A stretch of 64,000 nt of DNA from Sipunculus nudus (lineage: Eukaryota > Annelida > Sipuncula > Golfingiida > Sipunculidae): assembly GCA_026874595.1 (NCBI GenBank), contig CM049316.1, positions 2,046,001 to 2,110,000 on the forward strand, read 5' to 3'. Within the stretch, counting starts at the first letter, position 1, and the number at the start of each line of letters is the position of its first letter. The notes below the pieces were generated by a model. It was given only the letters and a program-made list of their open reading frames with translations, had not been told where the DNA came from and did no database searches. This document shows positions 48,545-59,426 of the stretch, one piece after another. The translations under genes and the position numbers were made by a program.

Positions 48545-49713
48545 TGAAATGAGTTTAAAATATTTTAATTTTTGGAGTATAAAAGTTCATATTACAAGGT
48601 CCTTCCAAACCTTGACTCCTCACTCTCGGTCTTTATTAAGGTGATTATATACTCATGAGAAACGTTTGGTATAATTAGATGAGCAAACAGGCAAATAAAA
48701 CATACACGCAAAGACCCAAGAGGGTTTAGAATCACACGCCCACTTGAAGCAGACATCAAACAGGAAAGCTATGCTGTCCAAGATGAATGAAAAATATCCA
48801 ATAACAAGATCAGCGCGCGTGATTGGTGATTGAAATTATTCTACTTCTGCTTTCAGTCTAAGGTCACAAAATAGAGCGGCATGCAGAATGGCGGTACAAC
48901 AGACAGTACCTAAACCATAACAAACAAACTTTTATATCACGATTCCGTTTCGGTCCAATTTCACATCAGGCAAGACCGGATATTCTGTTTTGATCTACGC
49001 ATAAATAAAGATGTCAATACAGAACACAAGTCACCATGAATGGCCTCTGGGCCAGCATGGTCCCCTTCTTCTTTAGGCACTAATTGAAGCCACTTTTTGC
49101 ATGTTTGCCATTGATCTTGAGGTGTGTGGCCCGTTACCATGGCAGCATGTGAATGAAAAATGACAAAATTGAAATGTAATTGATTTGAGACTATAAAAAA
49201 TAAAGTTCTTTATAATCATCGTACTGTATTTGTAAAGTAGTCGGATGATGCATCAACAATTTTAGCAATTTTTTACGATCTGTAGTAATGCTGATAAGTA
49301 TCTTCAGCTATAAAAAAAAACCCAACGACCACCAAAAAGGGCTAGAATTAGGGTACAGGCCTCTTTTCCGCAGCACGTTTGTTGGACAGATGCTTTGTGG
49401 ACCAATGAGGGTAACATGCCAAAGGGTATGAATGTGATATTAAGGTAATCCTTATATATTGTGTCTAAATAAAAAAAAATAAATATAAGCAAATAACTTA
49501 TTGTGTATTTAAGCATATAACAAGAGTATGATTGTCTCTTCTGCCCATATGTATTCCATGCATTGCATTGGTGCAATTTCCATTTGCAATTTGGGCGGTG
49601 GTGGAGAGACGGGACTTCAACACCACCTACCACCCCCTCTGACACACATAGACCTTGTAACCGCCATCCATCCATGTAATGATAAGAAGAATTCATTGTG
49701 GATCAAGTATCCA
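48545..49713. other. Upstream region of gene A
   Basis: An upstream leader exon and promoter should lie here or beyond, because an acceptor precedes the start-codon exon. I cannot identify them. No other gene is supported. Confidence 0.3.
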
Positions 49714-49740
49714 AGTGTGTGTGTGTGTGTGTGTGTGGGT
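49714..49740. repeat. (GT)n microsatellite
   Basis: TG repeats followed by a poly-G run to about 49,750. Confidence 0.9.
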
Positions 49741-49769
49741 GGGGGGGGGGAGTGTTATAAGTGAATCAC

Positions 49770-50440
49770 GACTGCCTGTACTGTATGTGAACGGGATGAG
49801 GGGGTTGGGCATGGGAGGGCGGCCCCTATTGCATTATAGGAAATGCTTAATCATACTTAAAGTAATATGTAAGTAATCTGATATTTCCTTAAAAATTCTG
49901 TAAAACCTGCATGTTTTTTTTTATTTGAGCGTTTAATGGCCAAGTACCACAGTATCAGGGAAACGTAAGTATCATACTTTATCAATTACCTTTGCTACTT
50001 TTATGAAACACTGCATTTAATTGAAAATTGATAAAATTTGATATAATACTGTGACACATTATTCTTAACAACTTTTATTTTTTAATAATTGCAGTTAGAG
50101 CCTATATTTAATGACAAAATAACATTCATTTAATTTCTAAACGGGAGGACATTACACGCCAATCCCCCTCCCCCCCGGTTGAACATGTATGTGCATTTAG
50201 GGGGAACATGTTCCTCTGTCGCCACCAAACTGATTTATCCAACATGTGTAAAAATGTATACTGGGAAACATAAGCATGACCGGTTTTGCTCTGTTTAGGT
50301 AATCAGCATTTATTTAGTAAATAGCGCTAAACAAATACTGCCATTTGCACACAGATGCATTCACAAAAGCAGCGGCGCTTAATTTTCAGAATGTTCATCA
50401 ACCGCCAACCCAGTATTATATAGCGCCCCCTATTATCTAA
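49770..50440. repeat. Interspersed repeat, first copy of a pair
   Basis: It shares a long collinear series with 63,345-64,000: GAACGGGATGAGGGGGTTGG, CTGCATGTTTTT..ATTTGAGCGTTTAATG, CACTGTGACACATTATTCTT, GCAGTTAGAGCCTAT and CAGAATGTTCATCAACCGCC. The direction is the same in both. Confidence 0.85.
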
Positions 50441-51069
50441 TTTCTGGATTTCAGACATTGGTCGAAAATTGACAATTAACCAAAATATTAAATTTCCATA
50501 GAACACAATTAAAATTACGCCTGATTCTAAATAATATGTCTAAATTGATAAAAATACTTTGGGGTTTCTGACATGAAGATGTTAATTAAGGGGTGGCACA
50601 TAAATTTTAGGAAAATAAAGGTTAGCTGTGTAATAGAGACATTTAGGTGACCACAGCCAAAAGATCGAAGAGGGAATAGCTCAGTAAAGATGGTTAAAAA
50701 ACCAGACCTAAACAGGAAACTAAAAAGCAAATGGAATGTTGTTCTAACATACAGTATTTATGACAGAAGGGATAAAATTATATATTTGACATGATAATCG
50801 TTTGGTCCTGCATAGTGAGCTGCCCTGACAACTCCAGATAAAACTTTCCAAACCATTTAATTTTCTCATTACCAGGATATATTTTTATCAAATATATTTT
50901 TTAAACAGGGCGTTGTCTTTGTCACTACACTGATAATGCATGATAATGACCAATATTGTGCCCAGTTGTTAGATTTTGAAAGATGAGTTCAGAGCAAAGA
51001 CAAAGAATGTCAAAAGTCTAGGCAGCCAACAGTATCTCGACATTGGCCCATTCACCACTGAATAAATGA

Positions 51070-52640
51070 CAAACAAGCACATTCTGGTTGATGAGGTTCC
51101 TGGTCAACTAGAAAACGTGTTTTCAATTACTGACTTAAGGGAAGGGGTCAATGCTGGCCACATGGCCTACCTATATTATGTAAATGAATTACTATAAAAT
51201 GTAGTCATAGCAACGGCAATGATTTTGCATGACTGTGACAGGATTTTTATTGTACTTGATTAGGCAGCTTATAAAATGTTTAACTTTACACATATTACAT
51301 TTATGTTTTTATTTTGATTACTAACAAAATATATGACATATATATTTTAAAATTTGAAATTTTCTTCACTCTGTTGCCATGGCGCCATTGCAACGGGCCG
51401 CATGGCCACACCCAACATTGGAACCGTGAAAAACAAGCATGATAGTTCAGGTTCCTGGCTAACCAAACATTGTGTAAACAATACCTGACAAAAAGGGGAG
51501 GGGTCCATTCTTGCCCATTGGCTCCATGTTCTACCACTATCTTGTAAGAGAAACATGTCATTGATATATATTCTGTATATTATGTTTTTATTTCGTTTTA
51601 TAACAAATATATGACTTTTTTACTGTGGTGCTATGGTAGCGGATCACATAGCAACACCCATCATCTGATCAATAGTAAACAAGCAGCTTCTGATAGGTGA
51701 GGTTTCTGAGTAACAAGAAAACGTATTTTCAATTACTTTCTAAAGGTGAGGGGTCCATGCTAGCCACGATGCTATGTGGTCTACCCCTATTTATTAAGTA
51801 TATCATGTCTTTGATGACCATGTCTGTGTAGCCATAGCCTTGGCCATGGTTTTGCAAGAATGTGACCTTAAATGAACCATATCTTGTTCGCCATGAATTA
51901 CACAGCCTTAAGCATATGTAAATAGACATAGATTGTACTTTGATATTGTTAGTAACAATGTAAGTACACTTTCTCAAAACTTTAAGGCATCCAATTAAAA
52001 TGTTGCCACAGCTACGACGCTTATTTTTCATGCATATTACCTTATATGAAACAAATCTTGATTTTATTTGACTGACCAGCTTTAAATACACATTTCTACT
52101 AACTAAAAATGTTTTTGTCTACCACCAATTTAATGGCAAACATACAGATCCTGATAGCTAACCAACCATGCTAACAGGAAAACATGGTGGAAATTGATGT
52201 CTAAGGTGAGGGGGGGGGGTCGATTTTGCCCCGACATTTTGCCCCACAGTGTCTAAAGCATTAACCTGGCATTCAAACAATTTCAGCAGACCATTAATTG
52301 TTTTGTATGTTGATAAACTGCGTTTCCATTTCATATAAATATATATTTGAACATCGGATTAATTTTGCGCAGAATAGGGACGGGCATGTATGGTCCTCGA
52401 CCATTTCTTGAACACTAGGTGTAGAAAAAAAACGCGTGCCTCCCGTGTCGTATGGTTATGCTTCCTTGTCGCCACATAGACCAAGGTCATCGATTCTATG
52501 AGTCAACTCTGGGAAATCAAGGTGGTTACATGCATACATAACCACCACAGTGCAATCAGTCAGGACGGGGCCACTATTTGCAGAAGGCGGGGGGCGGAGG
52601 TGGGGGGTTAGTTCTGTAGGTGGGGGTTGGCTGTAGACAA
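51070..52640. repeat. Interspersed repeat block, first copy
   Basis: It shares ordered strings with 54,130-55,370: GCAATGATTTTGCATGACTG, GAACCATATCTTGTTCGCCA-like text, ATGCATATTACCTTATATGA, CGTGTCGTATGGTTATGCTT and ACCACCACAGTGCAATCAGT. Internally, a unit with GTTGCCATGGCGCC.., CACACCCAT and AAACAAGCA is repeated several times. Confidence 0.85.
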
Positions 52641-54130
52641 CCTACTGGAAAATGCACTTTCGTGTGTATATATATATACGGAACATAAACTGATATCGAC
52701 CACTGAGCCATGGAGATATTCCAGACCTCAGACATATCAACCTCGGTCCTCGGACAAGTCATTAAGCAATTAATATTGTTGTCTTTAACATAATATGGAC
52801 CACTGCATGATTTAGCAATATGAGCATACAGCCATATTAACCGAAGGTTGCCCACATTAAACATTTAATGATATAATTTACAAGTATAGGGTCTATACCT
52901 CTCTTGCGATCACTAAGCCTATGCAAGGTCAAGACATGCATGGGCTATTTTTTTTAAATACATTTATTATTCTATTTATTCGCAGATTTTAAAGATATGA
53001 TAATATACGGTTAACTGTAGTTTAAAAAATAAATAACTAAACACTCATTCTTGTATACATGACAAAACAGGGTGGGTTAATGACGTGTTTAAGGGTGTTC
53101 ACATTCAATGTGAAGCATTAGGCCTTAACAATTTATTTGTTTCCGGTATCCCGGCCGACTCCAAGGAAACCCAGTGAGTCTAAAATTGTTATTAGGAGTT
53201 TGAGCTATGGGAAACAAAAGTCACGTCACACATCCTGTATAAGTCACAAAATAGAGCTAATTATATTACAGTAACGATTCAGTCACTTGTTCTATGATCT
53301 TAGTGATGAATTATGTATAAATTCCATGAAACCTAAAAAGCCTGATTTATATCACATCGTAAAAATATTAAAAAATAAAATAAATTTCCTACTTACTTAT
53401 TCTGAATTTTTCACCACTGTAATCGGAAACAAAGAACATTTTTCAGGCCTTAGGCCTGCTATGAGAAAAACTTAATTTAGTAAGGTAACCCAGAACTGAA
53501 ATTTGCCATGTCCTCCGACTTAATAGAGGGTATGCTACCTTAAACACTACTTGCTGGACCAGCAAGAAAGGTTGATTTGAATACTTACATTTAGAGACAG
53601 AAAACACTTCAATGGATAAAAGAATCATTATGAATATTATGTGGCAACTCATTTGCCATTGCAGAAGTCTTCAGAGACATGTTTGAGCCATGACCGTTTT
53701 TTAAGTGAAAAATAACAAATGACATTAAGGAATTGCTTCTGCAGTGTGAATTGGCTATGAATTCGTGATTAACCTCCAAATGCTAACTGATGCGCGGGAA
53801 ACTAGAAAATTGCTAAAAAAAGGAAGCTCCCTGATTGGATTGTGGTCAGATAGAACTGTGTAAAATACCTCAGGCAAAGGATGCAATTTACTCCTGTCCC
53901 TCATTTGAGAACTTGTTTTAAATGGACAATAATGTTTTTATTTACACGTATGCTTTCGAAGCTCATAGCCATATTGTACAGTTGGCAAGTAGAAACGTGT
54001 AGATAGATGTGTTATATACTAGATTAACACCAATAGTCACGTTTTGGACGAGATAAAAAAATTTGTAATGAGGTGTCAGTTTCAATAATATTTAGCACCG
54101 AAATATTACTAATATTACTGTGGACATAAA
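52640..54130. other. Spacer between repeat blocks
   Basis: No exon or family was recognised. A short plus frame at 53,287-53,475 has no motif. Confidence 0.3.
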
Positions 54131-55383
54131 ATCAAGCAATTCTGTCTAAAGGGGGGGGGGGGGGGTCCATGCTGCCTCAGAGGCTATATGTTCTATCCCT
54201 ATTTGTAAGTGAATCATGTCATTGATGTTTCTCTGCTATTACGTTAATTTTCATAACAACGGCAGTGATTTTGCATGACTGTAAATTTAAATAACCTGGA
54301 TTTCGATTGTACTAGACAAGGCAGCTTCAAATAAGAATAGTATGACAAGTATATTATATTTTGATTTTGTTTTGCAACAAATATATGACTTTTTGTATTA
54401 TGTTGCCATGATAACGAGCTAAGTGACCACACCCATCTCCATGTCAATAGCAAACAAGCACATTCTGGTAGCTGAGGTCCCTGAGTAACTAAAACACATG
54501 GTTTCAATTACTGTCTAAAGGGGAAGGATTCATGCTGGCCCAATGGATATATAGTGTACACCTGTTTTTTAAGTCTATCATGTCTTTGATGACCATGTCT
54601 ACGTTGCCACTGCAACGGCCATGACCTTCATGAATGTGACCTTGAATGAACCATATATTGCTGGCCACGAACTACACAGCTTTATGTATATGCAAATAGA
54701 CTCATATATTGTACTTCGAAGTTGTTAATAAATGTGCAAGTACATTTTCTCAAATATCCTTTGTTCTAATTTACGATGTTCCCATAGAAGCGACGCTTAT
54801 TGTTCATGCATATTACCTTATATGAAACAAATCTTAAATGATCAGCTATGAATATACATTCTTGGTTTTCGTCGATATGCTGCAATGGCAACGGTTCTGG
54901 CGATCACACCCATCACCAAACATATAGATTATGATAGCTAATCACCCATTATAAAAATTGATGTGTGGGGGTCATTCTTTTGGCCCTCGGTGTATATCAT
55001 TATACTGCCATTCGACCAGTTGCATCCGATTATGAATTGTTTTGTATGTTGATCAGCTGCGTTTCTGTTTCATATAAATACATATATATTCCTGAACATC
55101 GAAATGGTTTGGCGCTAAAAACGAACGGAAATGTATTGTTCTCGACCATTTCATGAACCTACCAGGTTTAAAAGAAAAAAACACGGCTCTCGTGTCGTAT
55201 GGTTATGCTTCCTTGTAGCCACATAGACCAAGACCATCACCTTGGAAATTTTATATTACGTCAACTCTGGGAAATCAAGGTGGTTACATGCATATAACCA
55301 CCACAGTGCAATCAGTCAGGACGGGCGTAGCCAGTATTTTCAGGAGGGGGGCCGGTAGGGACTGGCTGCAGGCAAAGTGCTAG
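54130..55383. repeat. Interspersed repeat block, second copy
   Basis: It is collinear with 51,070-52,640 in the same direction and starts near a 15-base poly-G run (54151-54165). It ends next to a TA run and the SINE-like segment at 55.4 kb. Confidence 0.85.
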
Positions 55384-55409
55384 GATAATACACACTCATA
55401 TTATATATA

Positions 55410-55530
55410 TATATAAAACACTGAAGAAAAACAACACTGTAAATTCACTACAGTCTGTTTCACGGGATGCGAACCGATCATCACGTGAATTTGGTTAGAA
55501 TGAAGCTAACGGCATGGTTTGAAAAGCCGA
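55410..55530 (-). mobile_element. tRNA-like SINE head (candidate)
   Basis: On the minus strand, a B-box-like GGTTCGCATCC (55465-55475) sits in a possible T arm (ATCGG-TTCGCAT-CCCGT). Upstream is a stem-loop TTAG-CTTCATT-CTAA (55495-55509) in the place of the anticodon arm. A TTGTTTTTCTTCAGTGTTTT segment and a TA tail follow. This fits a tRNA-derived SINE, but the A box and acceptor stem are unclear. Confidence 0.4.
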
Positions 55531-55624
55531 GACTTAACGACATTACGCGATTATGCTTTGTGCGTATCGGGGGCGCAATAGGATTGGTCGAGGTGCACGT
55601 GCGATACTGGAACATATCAGGACA

Positions 55625-58600
55625 AAGAGGTATAAGATAAGATAAGATAAGATAAGATAACATTTATTAGCCTTCAGTTCCAGGAATTTGTTGTTGACTT
55701 GCAATTCATTAATAAAAAATAAATAAGTAAATAGATAGATAAATACATAAAAATAATACATAAAAATACATAAAAATCACACATAACATATTGAATATGC
55801 ATGTAAAATTAAGCATGTAAAAATGATAAAACAGATAATTCTGCAGGTAAAACACATAATTCAAAACATTAAATTTCTAAGAGGGTTGTGAGTTAAAAAG
55901 TTTAATACTGTGTGGTACGAGAGATTTTTTAAAACGAGTTGTTCTGCAGAATATTGTATCTAGGCGTTTACCTGAAGGTAAAAAACGGAACTCTGAATAT
56001 AGGGGATGTGTTTTGTCATTCATGACCTTTGATATGAAGGCCATTGTTTTGGTTTCACAGATTTCCTGGTGTGTGGCAAGAGAAGTACCAGTTATTCTAC
56101 TACTTCTCTTCCTGGTATTATTCAACTGTTTCTTTAACTTATCAGATATATCTGTAAACCAGCACTCCAGTGAATAAGTAAGGACACTGGAAATTACTGA
56201 ATTATAAAACATGGTAATTATGGTTTTGTCAATATTAAGCTTTCTTAGATAATAAAGGTAATATAATCTTTTGTTTGCTTTCTTGGATTGATTCAACACA
56301 TGTTCTTTCCAATTCAGATTTCTGTCAATAATACATCCTAAGTATTTATAATTTTCTACAATATCAACATCTTCATTTTTGATAGCAACTGGGGTAATTA
56401 CAGATTTTGATCTCCTAAAATCAAAGACTACTTCTTTAGTTTTCTTTACATTTAACTGAAGGTAGTGTTCCTCACACCAACCAGTCACATATTGAATGGT
56501 TTTCCTGTAGAGCGATTCATCATTCTTGTGTATTAGGCCTAGAATGACAGTGTCGTCTGCATATTTGATAATTTTACAATCTGAAAGGCTCACAGACAAA
56601 TTATTTGTATATAGAATAAAAAGGACTGCTGACAGAACACAGCCTTGTGGAGCACCAGTATTTATGATTATAACTGAAGAAGTTTCTTTGCTTGTTCTAA
56701 CATGTTGTCTTCTATCCGAGAGAAAATCTAGAATCCATAGACAGTAGGAAAGAGGAATGTTATATCTACAGAGCTGATTGATCATAATGTGTGGCTGTAT
56801 TGTATTGAAGGCTGAAGAATAATCAATGAAAAGTGATCTGGCATAATTTCTGGGGTCCCTGTCCAAGTGTTGATAAATATAATGAGTTAATGTGGCAATT
56901 GCGTCGCTTGTGCATCTGTTGGATGAATATGCAAACTGATGTTGATCTAGCATTGGTTTAACAATTGGAAGTAATTTATTAAGAACTATTCGCTCCAAAG
57001 ATTTTGCGAGAATAGATGTTAGTGCAATAGGCCTAAGATCATTCATCACTTTAGGAGAGTTATTTTTGGCGACTGGAATTATTTCTGCGGTCTTCCATAA
57101 TTTTGGTAGTTTACATAAGGAGAGAGACAATTGAAAAATGTGATGTATGATGAAGGACAAACTATTTCTACAGGTTTTAATTAATCTGCCACTGATTTTG
57201 TCGGGTCCACAGGCTTTCTTTACATTAATCTTACTTAACACTTTGTTTACATCAGTTACATCAGTAAGGATGCCATCATCACATGATTCTAAATTTGCTC
57301 TCAGACTGCTCCGAATATCATCTTTTTCTTTTGAGAAGTCACTTTCATCAAAACGTGCATAGAATGTATTTAATTTGTCAGCATAGCCATTTTCAGCAAG
57401 CAGTGAGCATTCTTTCTTGCTTTTAGTTATACCAGTTAATTCCTGAAGACCCTTCCAAGCATCTTTTGATTGCTTGCTATGGAACAGTTTTTCTACTTTC
57501 TTTTTATATTGTTGTTTGGCTTTCTCAATGGCAGAATCAGTTTCTTTTTGTAAGTCATATCTGTTATCTGAATTGCTTGTGAAGGCTTGGTGCTTACATA
57601 CAATAAGTTTCCTTAGATCACTATTAATCCAAGGTTTGTTATTAGGGTAAATCTTAATGGTTTTAGTTGGTACCAGCATGTCTTCACAAAATGATATATA
57701 ACTAGACACATTTTCAGTAAGTTCATCTAAATCATATGAAGTGTCAATGAACATTTGCCAGTCTGTTAGATCAAAACATGTTTGTAGGGTCTCATAGGCT
57801 TCCTTTGAGTTCACTTTAATATTAATTTCACGTGGTTTCAGCATTTGAAGTTTACGTCTGTAAGTAGGTTGCATATAGATCATATTATGGTCACTATTTT
57901 TTAGTGGAGGACCTTGAACACATTTATAAGCAGATTTAATATTACAATAAAATAAGTCCAGTTTCTGGTGACCTCTTGTGTTACAGTTCACGTACTGTGT
58001 GTAGTTTGGTAGTGCTTGATCAAGATCACAGTGGTTCATATCTGCGAGTACAATATGCAGAGCTTGTGGTTTCTTTTCTTCTAATTGGGCAACAATATCC
58101 TGTATCTTCTTTGATGCAATGTCTTTATCAGCACTGGGGGGAATGTAAACAACTGTGATAGATATATTGGTAAACTCTCTAGGTAGGTATGAAGGACGTA
58201 GGCTCACTGATAGGGCTTCAAGGTCTGGTGAACATATACTAGACTTGACGGTTATATTCTGACACCATCTGTTATTAATATAAAGAGCTACACCACCGCC
58301 TCTTGATTTATTAGAGTCCTGGGTTCTGTCTTGTCTTAATAAGGTAAAATAAGGAATGTTCAAGAATGTGTCAGATATATTTTGGTTCAGCCATGATTCC
58401 GTTAATGCAATGCAACAAGCCTCTCGATATTGATAAAGAAATCGGCAGTTTGCACGGAGTTCGTCAATCTTTGAGCTGAGTGAACGGACGTTACCAAATG
58501 TTATTGTGGGCACAAACGGTTTAGTACTGCATCTTCTCCTTAACCTGACTCTTACTCCACCTCTCCTGCCACGTGGTCTTCTTCTAATCTTTTTGCATTC

Positions 58601-58905
58601 TTCCGGAAGTATACTTGTATCAAACTTATTGTTAGAATGTGAGAGTTTGTTGTGAAGTTGATGAAGGTCACTAGCTGAATAACGAATATGTGCTCCATTA
58701 TCGCCCAAAAGCGGCATTCCAGTTCCAGTTAACACAAGAAAGGCGATAATCATACAGACTAAAAGTACATACTTTGAAAGATCCATCTTTTAAGCTGAAG
58801 TGCGTGTGCTTCGTCTTGTATAATCCCCGTCATATATAAAATATAAAAATATAAACAATTCAAATTGCAAAGTCGACGTCGCCGCTGTGCAGCGCCATCT
58901 TGTAT
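55625..58905 (-). mobile_element. Nearly full-length Rex1/L2-like (CR1 group) LINE
   Basis: A 5' leader containing the common CAAGATGGCGC start (near 58,895), one long ORF, a short 3' UTR and a TTATC microsatellite tail (55,625-55,662) make a complete non-LTR retrotransposon of about 3.3 kb. The TTATC repeat tail is typical of CR1/L2-group elements, which end in short tandem repeats instead of poly(A). A (GA)n tract and TA run flank the 5' end. The intact frame suggests recent activity. Target-site duplications were not resolved. Confidence 0.85.
55877..58786 (-). CDS. LINE ORF: apurinic-type endonuclease plus reverse transcriptase, intact
   Basis: This ORF has 969 codons without interruption. 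A basic RGRRGGVRVRLRRR stretch (about residues 70-86) precedes the endonuclease, which shows FGNVRSLSSKIDELRANC, LTESWLN, a GGGVALYI segment and the SDHN motif. The reverse transcriptase follows with SLFIDYSSAFNTI, GAPQGCVLSAVLFILYTN and the YADD catalytic motif (IIKYADDTVILGLI), then the thumb and an RSSRITGTSL segment of Rex1/L2-type elements. All key residues that I can see are present. Oddly, the N-terminus from the first ATG is a hydrophobic run (YVLLVCMIIAFLVLTG) resembling a signal anchor; the true start may be further in. Confidence 0.9.
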   Translation of the reverse strand: MDLSKYVLLVCMIIAFLVLTGTGMPLLGDNGAHIRYSASDLHQLHNKLSHSNNKFDTSILPEECKKIRRRPRGRRGGVRVRLRRRCSTKPFVPTITFGNVRSLSSKIDELRANCRFLYQYREACCIALTESWLNQNISDTFLNIPYFTLLRQDRTQDSNKSRGGGVALYINNRWCQNITVKSSICSPDLEALSVSLRPSYLPREFTNISITVVYIPPSADKDIASKKIQDIVAQLEEKKPQALHIVLADMNHCDLDQALPNYTQYVNCNTRGHQKLDLFYCNIKSAYKCVQGPPLKNSDHNMIYMQPTYRRKLQMLKPREINIKVNSKEAYETLQTCFDLTDWQMFIDTSYDLDELTENVSSYISFCEDMLVPTKTIKIYPNNKPWINSDLRKLIVCKHQAFTSNSDNRYDLQKETDSAIEKAKQQYKKKVEKLFHSKQSKDAWKGLQELTGITKSKKECSLLAENGYADKLNTFYARFDESDFSKEKDDIRSSLRANLESCDDGILTDVTDVNKVLSKINVKKACGPDKISGRLIKTCRNSLSFIIHHIFQLSLSLCKLPKLWKTAEIIPVAKNNSPKVMNDLRPIALTSILAKSLERIVLNKLLPIVKPMLDQHQFAYSSNRCTSDAIATLTHYIYQHLDRDPRNYARSLFIDYSSAFNTIQPHIMINQLCRYNIPLSYCLWILDFLSDRRQHVRTSKETSSVIIINTGAPQGCVLSAVLFILYTNNLSVSLSDCKIIKYADDTVILGLIHKNDESLYRKTIQYVTGWCEEHYLQLNVKKTKEVVFDFRRSKSVITPVAIKNEDVDIVENYKYLGCIIDRNLNWKEHVLNQSKKANKRLYYLYYLRKLNIDKTIITMFYNSVISSVLTYSLECWFTDISDKLKKQLNNTRKRSSRITGTSLATHQEICETKTMAFISKVMNDKTHPLYSEFRFLPSGKRLDTIFCRTTRFKKSLVPHSIKLFNSQPS

Positions 58906-58920
58906 ATATATATACATAAA

Positions 58921-58946
58921 GAGAGAGAGAGAGAGAGAGAGAGAGA
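58921..58946. repeat. (GA)n microsatellite at the LINE 5' border
   Basis: GA repeats next to a short TA run immediately upstream of the LINE 5' end. Confidence 0.9.
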
Positions 58947-59426
58947 TGTAACACCTGTGTGCCTACTGTCAAGTGCTGCCATATGTTGTTTAGTGTAGAC
59001 ACTATTTTTTGTTTGTTTTGTGAGCATGCTCAGTGGGCTCTTCCGCCCTGGCTTTTTTTGTAAAGGTTTGCTACGCAGTTTTTTGTTTCAACAGGTTTAG
59101 CCAGACAGAAGTGATTTTAAACCATATTGGATTTTAAACCATAACCAGGAATGTGAGTTATTGGCTTATATTATTTCCCAGCAATGTGTTATATGTTTTA
59201 CTATGGTAGATTTGTAGATAAATGGAAGATTGTAACTTTCCAGTGAGCCTATATACAGGACAGCGTAATACAATGCTACCCTATTTTTTGCAGTCTGTAC
59301 GCTTTGCCTTTATGGCCTGACACTGTTTTTTCCTCCCCAGTGAATATATAGGGTAGTGTCTTGATACAGAAGCGTCTCAGAATATGCTGTATTGCATGTT
59401 ACACATAGGAATGGATACTGTTTGTG

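Noticed and set aside
49304-49696. 130-codon minus frame upstream of gene A
   Set aside because: Composition is not protein-like, it has no recognised motif, and it overlaps the start of repeat sequence near 49.7 kb.
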